DNA of 64,000 nucleotides, taken from positions 21,078,003-21,142,002 of the forward strand of contig NC_135551.1 in assembly GCF_964340395.1 (NCBI RefSeq). The letters are read 5' to 3'. Below are positions 22,322 to 34,137 of this stretch, piece by piece. Position 1 is the first letter of the stretch; every line of letters begins with the position of its first letter. A model generated the notes under the pieces. The model saw only the letters and a program-made list of their open reading frames with translations. It ran no database searches and was not told where the DNA came from. A program made the position numbers and the translations under genes. This stretch comes from Glandiceps talaboti. Taxonomy: Eukaryota; Hemichordata; Enteropneusta; Spengelidae.

Positions 22322-24440
22322 TAATCATTGAGAGTATACCCTCAATTTGAAATGAAAGTTATTGAACTCACAGCTACACAACATACTAACATTCAATGTC
22401 TTTTATAAGTAAATGTCCAATTTCTAGCGAAAATAGTCTTAGTTATGATGAAATAGATGTGTCAGTCTCAATTACAACTTGGGCAGGTTTTAATAACATT
22501 ACAACCTTTGCAATATATGGTTTTGTAGTTTACTTATTATATTGTATCTCAGATTCTTTCTTTCTTCACCTGTAGGCCTAGGTTTGGGATTGGCCTTTGT
22601 CGCAGCAATTTTAGCGATAAACAAGTATTTCAAGAGAAGACAGGGCATTGCAAACGGCATAGCTTTCTCCGGTTCGGCTATCGGCATGCTTGCTTATCCC
22701 CCACTCGGACACCTATTAATAGAATTTTATGGTTGGAGAGGAACTCTGTACATAACAGCTGGAATGTGTGCTCAGGTTCTTGTGTGTGGAGCACTAATGA
22801 AACCTATGAATTTTGTAAAACCTTACAAAAAGAAGACATCACAAGTTATGACTAAAGTATCTGGAGATGATGATGCTGAACATTGTATTATAATATCTTC
22901 AGACGTCTCCACTAATTCTTGTCAACCAAGAAAACCCATCAAGGTTGATGTTTTGAATGAAGAACAAACTTTCACTGAACTTCAGAGTCTAGTCAGCAAC
23001 AAAGATACTGTAAAACATCAAAATGGAAGCTTACTATTTGCAAATACAAATTCTTCTTCCAAGGTAAACAAAGCTGTTTCAATACTTGGTTTAAACTTGT
23101 TTTTTGAAAATACGATCTTTACTGTTATTTGCATCGCCCAATTCCTCGAGGGATTTGGCGTTAGTGCAGTGAATGCACATCTCTTTGCTCGCACAGTTTC
23201 TACTGGTGTCTCCAAGATGGATGCTGCATTTCTACTGACTATATTGGGTGCTTGCAGTCTAGCAGGACGTGTATGTCACGGATTCATAGTGGATTCTAAA
23301 ATCATATCAGCAGCACATTTTCTTGGCATTGCGATTAGTACATTCGGCGTTTTTGTATTGGTTAATCCTTTGACCAATGTCTATACTGTTTTATTGATAT
23401 TTGCTGGCATGATTGGATTGTCTAGTGGAACGTATCAGTGTCTCATACCAATCGCTATAAAGGAGTGTGTTGGAGAGAAAGACATGCCTGTAGCCTTTGG
23501 ATGGGACTACTTCGCAATGGGCATTGGATATTTGTGTGGACCTATTTTTACTGGTAAGAAAATTATACAGCTACTTCTATAACCCACACTGATTAGCTTA
23601 TAATAAATGATTATGTGTTATTATCACCCTTTCTTTTCCCAAGATGTGTAATATTAGTAGGCCTTTCCAAAATGTCCATGGTGTCACTCTACTTCCAGTA
23701 TGTCTGTACCTTGGGTGTATACATGGGAGAGGTTAAGTTCTGGGTATCATAGAGCACTGCTGCTTTCTTCGATGTCTGATCAATGCGAAAAACATCCCTG
23801 ATTTACACTTCTGCAGAGTTCCAAGGGAGAGAGCTCTTAAGAAAGTACAAAAAATATAAATTTACCGGTTGAACTTAAAATATATGGCTGTGACTGCATT
23901 CATTTTTCTCTCAAACAGACAACAGTTATATAGATTAAGTATAAAAATCTACTTGTTATGTATCACAACAGACACTTGTTAGAAAGTATCTCTATTCATC
24001 ACCTGCACTGTCATATTCCATTCTAAAAACCCATAAATGAAAATTATAAATTAATTCTTATTCAAACATTAGCCTTGCTGTGTGAGTTCTATTTTGTCCA
24101 GCTACTAGGAAACCTTCACTGTTCAAAATAGTGGGTTTGACTGATGAAAAAGCAATTCACTTATTTATTCCATTACCAGACCTTACATTTCCAGTAGTTT
24201 AAAAAAAATGAAGATGCCACATACTCTTAACACTCACCATTACTGTTATATCAGAGAGATTAGAGGTATTATCAATTTTATTTAAGCTTTAATACCGTAC
24301 AAAACACACAGTTTTGTTCTTGTTTATCAAATCCCAATAATGTGGGATCTCGGACAATAATACTAAACGTTCTGTTTGTAATTTTGGATATATTTATGGT
24401 AAGTTGATACAGGAAAGTGGAGTTTTGATGTATTGGACTG

Positions 24441-24515
<75 letters not shown>

Positions 24516-25560
24516 CTTTATTTATACTGGATAGTTCTTTAAGCATTTAAACACTTGTCTCCCAAGAAGTCCAGTGAGGGCCATCCCTCATGGGTTCAGT
24601 GTTAATGCAGGAGGAAACCGGAGTACCCGGGGAAAACCTGCGTTGTTCGGTAGAGTCAAACTGAAAGACACTCTTCTCACTTACTGTGTGGTACATTCAA
24701 AACATTTTATATTCCAGTAAGACACACGTACATGGGAATCGTTGTCCGTATCTTTTTCTCAAAGACACACAGAGGCTAGTGACATCGTGTTGTCTGTATC
24801 TTTTCTCAAAGACACACACAGGCTAGGGGCACCATGCTGTCTGTATCTTTTCTGAAAGACACGCACAGGCTAGGGGCACCATGCTGTCTGTATCTTTTCT
24901 GAAAGACACGCACAGGCTAGGGGCACCATGCTGTCTGTATCTTTTCTGAAAGACACACACAGGCTAGGGCTAGGGCACCATGCTGTCTGTATATTTTCTG
25001 AAAGACACACACGGGCTACGGGCATCATGCTGTCTGTATCTTTTCTGAAAGACACACAGGCTAGAGGCATCATGCTGTCTGTATCTTTTCTGAAAGACAC
25101 ATGGGCTAGGGGCATCATGCTCTCTGTATCTTTTCTGAAAGACACACACAGGCTAGGGGCATCATGTTGTTTGTATCTTTTCTGAAAGACACACACAGGC
25201 TAGGGACATCATGCTGTTTGTATCTTTTCTGAAAGACACACACGGGCTAGAGGCATCATGTTGTTTGTTTCTTTCCTGAAAGACACACATCTGGACAAAT
25301 TGATTTCAGCGATATAACAGATCACATTGAATGAAATTTGTAATTTATATATTCCAGGTTGGATTTATGGCCAAACACAGAATTTTGATGTCGCATTCTA
25401 CATCACTGGTGGTGTGTCAATGGTCAGTGGTCTACTAATAGTATTAGCACCTAAAATTGGATCTCGCAAAAGAAAACAAAACGACGAAGAAAACATCTCA
25501 ATGAATACACTACCTAATAATCATTTAGAGGTTGTTGTAGATTGGACGACATCCCTTTGA
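20633..25560 (+). CDS. SLC16-like MFS transporter, tandem copy A, complete
   Basis: Exons 20633-20849, 21422-21565, 22576-23553 and 25358-25560 encode 513 residues; all introns are GT-AG and phase 1. The start is MMRRKRANIDRDPPDGGYGWV, with a short polar N-tail before TM1. TM2-3 loop: GLLAGKLTEKYGYR. TM4-5 loop: KYFKRRQGIANGIAFSG. Then YGWRGTLYI, a hydrophilic central loop of about 100 residues rich in Ser/Asp/Lys, TM7 after SILGLNLFFEN, TM8 with LAGRVCHGF, and IKECVGEKDMPVAFGWDYF before TM11. Exon 4 holds TM12 and a basic tail (SRKRKQND) ending DWTTSL. It is a probable plasma-membrane solute carrier of the monocarboxylate family; the substrate is unknown. It is nearly identical to copy B, 7.7 kb downstream. 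Intron 3 carries a 47-bp minisatellite and a 250-bp element missing from copy B. Confidence 0.92.
22241..22316. repeat. (TA)n microsatellite in intron 2 of copy A
   Basis: Two TA runs separated by GAAA. They are absent at the homologous position of copy B. Confidence 0.95.
24446..24695 (-). mobile_element. SINE/retroelement-like insertion with (AAT)n tail, specific to copy A
   Basis: The (AAT)n run at 24446-24514 adjoins a unique body containing TCTTTATTTATACTGGATAG and GGAGGAAACCGGAGTACCCG, which I recall as a widespread marine-invertebrate repeat motif. Read on the minus strand, the A/T-rich run is a 3' tail. Copy B has an empty site at the homologous place: ACTGCACGTTACACATTC near 32290. 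The insertion therefore postdates the duplication, or was lost from B. Confidence 0.65.
24735..25295. repeat. 47-bp minisatellite in intron 3 of copy A (about 12 units)
   Basis: The unit starts CTGTCTGTATCTTTTCTGAA, continues AGACACACACAGGC and ends TAGGGGCATCATG. About 12 units are present, with 45-52 bp length variants. The same array has about five good units plus three decayed ones in copy B. The open frames across it are an artefact. Confidence 0.92.
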
Positions 25561-26257
25561 TTAGTCATTGGAGAGCTGGTTGTCTAATTTTGGTAGCATT
25601 ATGTTGATAGCTCACCCAACACCGCTATTAACAGCAAAGTCCAAATTTAAGGGAATATAGAAGTATGTGTGTATTTACACTATGTAGTGAGACGGACATT
25701 GGTGCATGCCGCTATATTGTTTACAAGTTGTCTCGATCAGGTATCCAATCAGAAAACAAATATGGCAGTTACTGATGGTGGCAATGCTTAGGCGTAAAAA
25801 CAAATGCATGGTTCCGATTACATTCAATTTTAAAATAGTTGTGGGAGGTAGATTTTTATTTTATTTTATTTTATTTTATTTTTTTTTCATGTGTGAGTGT
25901 CTCGTTCAGGTTTTCCATTATTTTCCTATTGGTCTCTGTGTACTTGTTTAGTTCTTAGATGTACAGCCATTACAGATTGGAAGAATAGTTTTACATTGTC
26001 TTTCTAAGTTGATGTCAGTGTTCACACCCAGTATTTCTTGTGAAATGTCAAGATTTTCGCGATTTTATTATTATTTTTCTCGAATAAGTAAAAAAAAAGA
26101 GTTTAGGGTCGGCTTGAAAAACTAGGTTGGGTCGGGAACCAAACAATTTTTTTTTATTTGGCCTTATCGATATGGATGCTCTGGATGCATTGTGATTGAC
26201 TAATTACGGTTTTAACCGTAGGCCACCAAACGATGTTTGATGGGGTCTGAGGTTTAC

Positions 26258-26319
26258 CCACAGGGGATTCAGGCTCAGTTAGTTTTGTTTATGAAAACAA
26301 ATAAAAACAAACAGACACA

Positions 26320-26366
<47 letters not shown>

Positions 26367-26550
26367 AACATACTAATTCTTGATACTGCGAAACATCATT
26401 CTTCTTGATACTTATTTGTGATTACTCTGTTGTTGATGTTTGTCAGTATTTATTTATTTATTTATTTATTTATTCATTTATGTGGGTTTTTTGTTTGTTT
26501 CTTTGTTTTCGTAAACAAAACTAACTGAGTCTGAGTCCCCTGTGGTTTCA
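26258..26550. repeat. Large imperfect inverted repeat with (AAAT)n arms
   Basis: CCACAGGGGATTCAGGCTCAG then TTAGTTTTGTTTATGAAAAC on the left is mirrored by GTAAACAAAACTAACTGAGT then CTGAGTCCCCTGTGG on the right; the arms continue into (AAAT)n and (TTTA)n. A related half at 33886-34190 downstream of copy B holds its own inner palindrome (34040-34137). Confidence 0.7.
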
Positions 26551-26921
26551 CGCTTGTTCGGGAGTGTCTGCTCTCGTCACCTTTCGACTTCATGATCACA
26601 ATGATAATGTGATAATAGAGGCTAGCTCAAGTTCACATATAAGATGTATAGGTTATACGTCACTGGAATACATGATAATACATACCAATTGATCATGAAT
26701 ATTTATGTGTATTTTTGACTTTGGAAAATTATTATTAAATACTCATCTTAGCAGTGATTTTTTTATTTTTCAATTATGCATGTGCTTTTACAAAAAATAT
26801 TTCTTTCTGTTGAATTGACTGCGCTGTAAGGTAAGATTATTCTGATATATATTTGCTTTTCACCACATCAATAAGGTATATTTTCTTATCTCTAATCATT
26901 ACTATACTAGCACATACTCAA

Positions 26922-28045
26922 ACACCAGATTTAAACTGAATGCCTCCCGTAATGGAATCACTAATTATGCAAATAACTCATTAAAATGAAATAAAAACTA
27001 TGGTAACAGGCTTTCTTTTTGGACAAACGTGCTTTCTTAAGTTAATGTATGTGCCAAATTATACGGAATTTGAAGAGTGCATGATACTGCTTAATTACTG
27101 AATATCGTTCATTATTCAAAATACTCATTAAAAGGTAAACGTTGTAGCAACAAACTTCATAGGACAGGAGCGTATTATTATGGTTGATATATGTGTCATA
27201 TTTTACGAAATTTGAAGCTTGCATTTTTAAGATATAACGTAGTTACCTAAAATCATTAATTATGCAAATTATTCATTAACACTGTAAGGTACATCAACTA
27301 ACTTTATAGGATATACACAATTTGTTATGGTTAATGTATGTACTGAATTGTATTGAAATTGAAGTATGCAGTCGTAAGATATAGCCTAATTACCAAGAAT
27401 GATTAACTATGCAAATTATTAATTAACACTTAAAGGTACATCAACAAGCTTTACAGGACATGTGCGACTGTTATTGTTAACATGTGTACTGAATTATATT
27501 GAAATTGAAGTATGTATTCTTATGATATAGCCTAATTGCCGAAAATCATTAATTATGCAAATTATTCATTAACACTGTAAGGTACATCAACTAAATTTAT
27601 AGGACATATGTGTTTTCTTATGATTAACATATGTACTAAATTATGTTGAATATGAAGAATGCATTCTTAAGATATAGCCTAATTACAAAAAATAATTAAT
27701 TATGCAAATTATTCGTTAACGCTGTAAGGTACAGAATCAAATTTTATAGGACAAATATATGTTGTTATAACGAATATACAAAATTATATTGAAATTGAAG
27801 TATGCAGTCTTAAGATATTGCTTAATTATTTGATTTCATTAATATGCAAATTTCTCTAATTAAACAATAACCGATCTTGCTGAAAACCCAATCAGGTCTA
27901 GCTATTACCCAAAAGATTATATATTCCAAATTTCATTACAATTGAGCCAGCCGAATTTTAGAAAATGATGACACAGACACACAGACAGACAGACAGACAT
28001 TTGTATTTTAATACCTCCCGTACCCTTACGGGAGGTAAAAATGAC
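26922..28045. mobile_element. Helentron/'pearl'-like non-autonomous element with seven ~146-bp core repeats
   Basis: Left end: ACCAGATTTAAACTGAATGC then CTCCCGTAA. Core units recur at about 26959, 27110, 27254, 27401, 27547, 27694 and 27838 (period 144-151), each with a variant of ATTAATTATGCAAATTATTC. After the core come (ACAG)n at 27971-27998 and a right end with a hairpin at 28014-28035 (9-bp stem, 4-nt loop, arms CCTCCCGTA/TACGGGAGG), ending AAAAATGAC. The left-end CCTCCCGTAA is inverted in the right hairpin, a subterminal inverted repeat. Core repeats followed by an ACAG/ACGG microsatellite and a short right end is the architecture described for bivalve pearl elements and Helentron-derived repeats. 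No Rep/helicase coding is present. Confidence 0.75.
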
Positions 28046-28302
28046 ACTAAAAATGATCACACATTGTCTTAATGAGTTTTATGGGTTAATTACTTACTTT
28101 CCAACTGATAACCAACAGGATTACTGACAACTAAGCAAAACGGACAGTCAATTAAATCTCCTAGTAAAAAGAAGTCATATCCCTGACGACATTTCCGCTT
28201 CTTGACCTGAACAACGCGCGCGAGACTCATGGGAAACACGACATTGTAAGCTAGTATATGTAGCTTTGACCTAGCGAGGCATACTACTCCAATCAAACCA
28301 CA

Positions 28303-31300
28303 ATGATGCGAAGGAAAAGAGCTAATATTGACAGCGATCCACCAGACGGAGGCTATGGCTGGGTGATAGCCTTTACTGGAATGGTCATAAACATGATGAT
28401 TGGTGTTGTGTTCTTTTCCATAGGACTCATACTTGTAGAATTTGCTGAATATTTCGACAAGGGGACAGAAGAGGTGGCCATGATTGCATCTGTACTTGGG
28501 GCTGTAAACTGTATGTCGGGTAAGTAATGGTACCTGATCAAATTCATATTAATTTGGTGATACTTGCAATTGGGAATGTTCTATGTTCATTGTGAATAAG
28601 GTTCAAAGGTCGAGTTTTGTAAATACATTGTATAGTATCGAGACAGAGTTGCGAAACAATTCGCAGGTCATGACACTACAAAAGAACGAATATATTTACT
28701 TGTCTTTATAAATACAGTCAGATTTGAAAGTATTCCGGGTAATTCACCACACATTTGCCTAATTTAAGCTGCAAAATGTTGTTCGTACGACTGCTGACAC
28801 ATCACGCTGTCGCATGTTGCTTCATGATGAAGGCTATACTGTTAGTCATGTATGTAAGTCTTACCACATAATAATTTACGAGGGTGTTTTTACTTCTAGA
28901 ACGAAACCTTTGCCCTTTGTTCAAACACTCAAAAAAAACGAAAAAAAAAAACGTGCGTATTCCTGAGTGAAAGGGAATTAGGCCACGTTATTTTAGTCAT
29001 TCAATTATTATAATAATCCCTGATGTTTCACCCATAAATCGCAATTAATATAATGTATATTATATCAACGATTCAATACTGCTTGTTTCCAGGTCTACTG
29101 GCGGGAAAATTAACCGAAAAATATGGATATCGTATCACAGCGATGATCGGTGGTTTTCTATCCACCACTGGAGTTGTTTTATCTACTATGGCCCGTAATT
29201 TGTATATTTTATACATCACATATGCTCTTTTAGTTGGTAATTACTTTCTCCAATACCTTTCTATTCTGTGTCTGATTCTTGTTCGTGCATGTGCGACAAT
29301 ATGGAGTTTGACCTTATTTCCCTCGAGTTATTTATACTCAACTGTTACTGATGCTCGACTCACTCTCAGTTCCCTTGTTTCGCTAAATTTAGTATTTAAT
29401 ATTTCGTGAACAAAACTAGATGTTGCCAAGTGCAGCCAACGCACCTGTTCGTGCAAAAAATGTTCGTCCACGATTTTGTGACCTTGAGGGGAAAACAGCC
29501 AGTATTTCAGTGGGCAAAACCTACAATTTCAGCAGACTGTTCGTGATGAAGGGGACAAGTAAAGGTACCGACACTGACAGTACAACGATTCAATTCTAGA
29601 TGACGTGGAGAGGGTAGTGGAGAGTATTCCGCTATGGGGAGAAAGAAAATGCGAGATGCCATGGACATGTACACATTTTTAGGAGTGGGCATTACATGTG
29701 GTTGCAGTGGGGGGGGGGGCAATTTATGAAATATTACAGTTGGATGTCATATCCACTTTACCCTTTAAATCGACAATAAAGCCCAAAAACTGTGTCAACA
29801 TAGTTTATTCACATTGTTTCACTTTATAAACAGAATCCAGAAAATTGACTCATTGACAGCTCTTGTGTAGATTGTACCCCCCCCCCCAGGCTGAAGGAAT
29901 TGACCGGTCCCTTTTGGATAATATTCATTATTTTAACACTTTTCAGTGAATATATTGTGGATGTGCGGTCGAACAATGATACTACAGTTTACAACTAGTA
30001 CAGTTTTAACATAGCGACAGGTTCTAAGCCTAGCTTTCACTCAAGATTTAAACTTGTCAGTACATGTACACTGCCTACAGATAATATTGACCACCAATTC
30101 ACAGGTAACTCGGAATCGGCCAATTTTTAGCGAATATAATATTTGTTATTTGATGATCAGAAATAAATGTGACAGTCTCAATTACATCTTGGGCAGGTTT
30201 AATAACATTATAACTTTTCCAATATATGGTTTTGTAGTTTACTTATTATATTGTATCTCAGATGTTTTTTCTTTCTTCACCTGCAGGTCTAGGTTTGGGA
30301 TTGGCCTTTGCAGCAGCAATTTTAGCAACAAGTAAGTATTTCAAGAGAAGACATGGCGTTGCAAATGGAATAGTTTTCTCTGGTTCGGCTATCGGCATGC
30401 TTGCTTATCCCCCACTCGGACATCTATTGATAGAATTTTATGGTTGGAGAGGAACTCTGTTCTTAACAGCTGGATTGAGTGCTCAAGTTCTTGTGTGTGG
30501 AGCACTAATGAAACCTATGAATTTTGTAAAACCTTACGAAAAGAAGACATCACAAGTTATGACTAAAGTATCTGGAGATGATGATGCTGAACATTGTATT
30601 AGAATATCTTCAGACGTCTCCACTAATTCTTGTCAACCAAGAAAACACACCGAGGTTGATGTTTTGAATCAAGGACAAACTTTCACTGAACTTCAGAGTC
30701 TAGTCAGCAATAAAGATACTGTAAAACATCAAAATGAAAGCTTACTATTTGAAAACAGAAATTCTGCTTCCAAGGTAAACAAAGCTGTTTCAATACTTGG
30801 TTTACGCTTGTTTGTTGAAAATACAATCTTCACTGTTATTTGCATAGCCCAAATCCTCGGGGGATTTGGCTTTAGTGCAGTGAATGCACATCTCTTTGCT
30901 CGCACAGTTTCTACTGGTGTCTCCAAGTTGGATGCTGCATATCTACTGACTGTATTTGGTGCTTGCAGTCTAGCAGGACGTATATGTCACGGATACATAG
31001 TGGATTCTAAAATCATATCAGCAGTACATTTTCTTGGCATTGCGATTAGTACATTCGGCGTTTTTGTATTGGTTAATCCTTTGACCAATGTCTATACTGT
31101 TTTATTGATATTTAATGGCATGATTGGATTGTCTAGTGGAACGTATCAGTGTCTCATACCAATCGCTATAAAGGAGTGTGTTGGAGAGAAAGACATGCCT
31201 GTAGCCTTTGGATGGGACTACTTCGCAATGGGCATTGGATTTCTGTGTGGACCTATTTTTACTGGTAAGAAAATTATACAGCTACTTCTATAACCCACAC

Positions 31301-32965
31301 TAATTAGCTTATAATAAATGATTATGTGTTACTATCACCCTTTCTTTTCCCAAGATGTGTAATATTAATAGGCCTTTCCAAAATGTCCATGGTGTCGCTC
31401 TACTTCCAGTATGTCTGTACCTTGGGTGTATACATGGGAGAGGTTACTTAGTTATCATAGATCACTGCTGCTTTCTACGATGTCTGATCAATGTGAAAAG
31501 CATCCCTGATTTACACTTCTACAGACTTCCAAGCGAGAAAGCTCTTAGGAAACGGTACTATGAGGTGCTGATACGTCACTTTTTGAGTGAGGGCGCTGTA
31601 TGCTCAATGTATCCTACTACTAAAATGTACATCTTCCAGTAAGAGTGCTTCAGGCCAATGACCTGGTCCCAATTTGAAATCCAGAAAAGGGTAAATTTAC
31701 CGGTTGAACTTAAAATCTATGACTGTGACTGCATTCATTTTTCTCTCAAACAGACAACAGTGATATAGATTAAGTATAAATACCTACTTGTTATGTATCA
31801 CGACAGAGACTTATTAGAAAGTATCTCTATTCATCACATGCACTGTCATATTCTATTCTAAAGCCCCATAAATGAAAATCATAAATTAATTCTTGTTCAA
31901 ACATTAGCCTTTCTGTGTGAGTTCTATTTTGTCCAGCTACAAGGAAACCTTCACTGTTCAAAATAGTGTGTTTCACTGATGAAAAAACAATTTACTTCTT
32001 TATTCCTTTACCAGACCTTACATTTTCAGTAGTTTTCGACATAAAATGAAGATGCCACATACTCTTAACACTGAACATTACTGTTATATCAGAGAGATTA
32101 GAGATATTATCAATTTTATTTAAGCTTAAATACCGTAGAAAACACACAAAACAGGTTCTACAGCTTTATTCTTGTTTATCAAATCCCAATAATTTGGGAT
32201 CTCGGACAATAATACTAAATGTTCTGTTTGTAATTTAGGATAAACTTATCGTAAGTTGATACAGGAAAGTGGAATATTGATATATTGGACTGCACGTTAC
32301 ACATTCAAAACATTTTATATTCCAATAAGACACACGTACATTGGAATCGTTGTCCGTATCTTTTCTGAAAGACACACACAGGCTAGGGGCATCATGTTGT
32401 CTGTATCTTTTCTGAAAGACACACACAGGCTAGGGGCATCATGCTGTCTGTATCTTTTCTGAAAGACACATACAGGCTAGGGGCATCATGTTGTCTGTAT
32501 CTTTCCTGAAAGACACACACAGGCTAGGGGCATGATGTTGTTTGTTTCTTTCCTGAAAGACACACATCTGGACATCATGTTGTCTGTATCTTACCGGCAG
32601 ACACAGGTAGAAGCAGAACTATTGTGCTTCCTCTTTCTTTCCCGCAACACACGGTAGGGGCATTATGTTTTCCTTCTTTCCGGCAAGATCCATATACGCG
32701 CAATATGATTTCAGCGATATACCAGATCACATTGAATGAAATTTGTAATTTATATTTTCCAGGTTGGATTTATGGCCAAACACACAATTTTGATGTCGCA
32801 TTCTATATCACTGGTGGTGTGTCAATGGTCAGTGGTCTACTAATAGTATTAGCACCTAAAATTGGATCTCGCAAAAGAAAGCAAAACGACGAAGAAAACA
32901 TCTCAAGGAATACACTACCTAATAATCATTTAGAGGTTATTGTCGATTGGACGACATCCCTTTGA
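28303..32965 (+). CDS. SLC16-like MFS transporter, tandem copy B, complete
   Basis: Exons 28303-28519, 29093-29236, 30287-31264 and 32763-32965 give 513 residues, with exon lengths identical to copy A (217, 144, 978, 203 nt) and all introns phase 1. Sequence landmarks are the same as in A: DGGYGWV, GLLAGKLTEKYGYR, KYFKRRHGVANG, YGWRGTLFL, LAGRICHGY, IKECVGEKDMPVAFGWDYF, tail DWTTSL. Differences from A are scattered substitutions, denser in the exon-3 transmembrane segments and central loop, with no frameshift or stop, so both copies look functional. Introns 1 and 3 and the 3' flank are alignable with A. Its minisatellite is shorter, it lacks the 24.5-kb insertion, and it has about 600 extra bases downstream (about 33283-33886). 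Family role as for A; substrate unknown. Confidence 0.92.
32345..32575. repeat. 47-bp minisatellite in intron 3 of copy B (about 5 units)
   Basis: Same unit as at 24735-25295: four well-preserved copies and one diverged copy, followed by three degenerate copies to about 32690. Orthologous position and flanks show that the array predates the gene duplication. Confidence 0.9.
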
Positions 32966-34039
32966 TTAGTCATTGGAGAGCTGGTTGTCTAATTTTGGTA
33001 GCATTATGTTGATAGTCCATCCAATTCCAACACCGCTATTAACAGCAATGTCCAAATTTAGGGGAATATAGAAGTATTTGTGTATTTACTCTATGTAGTG
33101 AGACGGACATTGGTGCATGCCGCTATATTGTTTACAAGTTGTCTCGATCAGGTATCCAATCAGAAAACAAATATGGCATCTACTGATGGTGGCAATACTT
33201 ATGGATATGGATGGATTTGGATGCATTGGTGATTGCCTGAACAGGGTTACGTTTTAAACCGCAGACCACCAAACAATTGTTACGGATGAGAGAATACAAC
33301 TTTTTGATATTCGCTAAGTTTTGATGTTTTGCGAAGTCACCGTGAACTCTCAGCTGTCATGAATTAATACTTAGAACAAATGTTTGCATTTCGCGAATAG
33401 TATTCTTCTGTAAGATGACAACATTAAGTTATTATAAGATCAACAGTGTCAAATAATGACTGATTACAGACAGTTGGAAGAACAATGACATGATCACATT
33501 GTTTGGCTAGTTTTCATATTTGTCAATATCATTTGCATTGAATTAAGGCGACGGCAATACTTCCGTTTTAGTCATTTATGGTGCTGATTACTTTATCACC
33601 CAATCATTTGAGTATTGTATATTTTATGTTTATAAGAATTTGATGGAATAATAAAATGATGGATTCAGTCTTTGGAAGAGACGGTCTGAGGTCAGGAGCT
33701 TCGATCTGCTCCCTGACTGGTCACTTCCACATGATCCAGGTTAACCATGAACATTGTGTGTAGTCTGAGCTAATTCCCTAAAAGTCCAAGTCGATCCCGT
33801 GTACAGAGTGGAGAGAGAGAGAGTAACATTGAAGGGGGTTACCTAAACAGAAGAGGTCTCCACCCCCCTAATGTGTTACACAATGTTTGATTGGCCTGAG
33901 GTTTCACCACGGAGGACTTATGCACAGTTAGTTCAGTTTAGTTTATGAAAACACACAAACAAAGACATAACTAAATAATAAATACGGACAAATATAAACA
34001 ATAGAGTAATCGCTAATCAGTAGTAGCAAGCATGAATGT

Positions 34040-34137
34040 TTCGCAGTATCAAGAATTAGTGTTTTCCTATATGTATACAATTCCATATACACTATTTTGC
34101 ATTTAGGAAAATATACTAATTCATGATACTGCGAAAC
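34040..34137. repeat. Imperfect palindrome downstream of copy B
   Basis: TGTTTCGCAGTATCAAGAAT at the left is mirrored by ATGATACTGCGAAACA at the right, with TTTTCCTA/TAGGAAAA inner arms. TACTGCGAAACA also occurs near 26384 in the related region downstream of copy A. Confidence 0.7.

Larger units (their letters stand above)
25561..28302. other. Spacer between tandem SLC16 copies A and B
   Basis: The first 200 bp after the stop still matches the sequence downstream of copy B. Then come a foldback region at 26258-26550 containing (AAAT)n, a Helentron/pearl-like element at 26922-28045, and the 5' flank of copy B. No gene is seen. Confidence 0.7.

Noticed and set aside
24870-25196. 108-residue repetitive protein (SFRKDTDSMMPLA repeats) on the minus strand
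   Set aside because: The frame exists because the 47-bp minisatellite happens to stay open. It lies in an intron, unit lengths vary out of frame, and copy B does not preserve it.
27971-28035. Possible CRISPR-like array or rho-independent terminator (repeats plus hairpin)
   Set aside because: The repeats are a ~146-bp satellite and an ACAG run in a eukaryotic genome. The hairpin belongs to the transposable element end.
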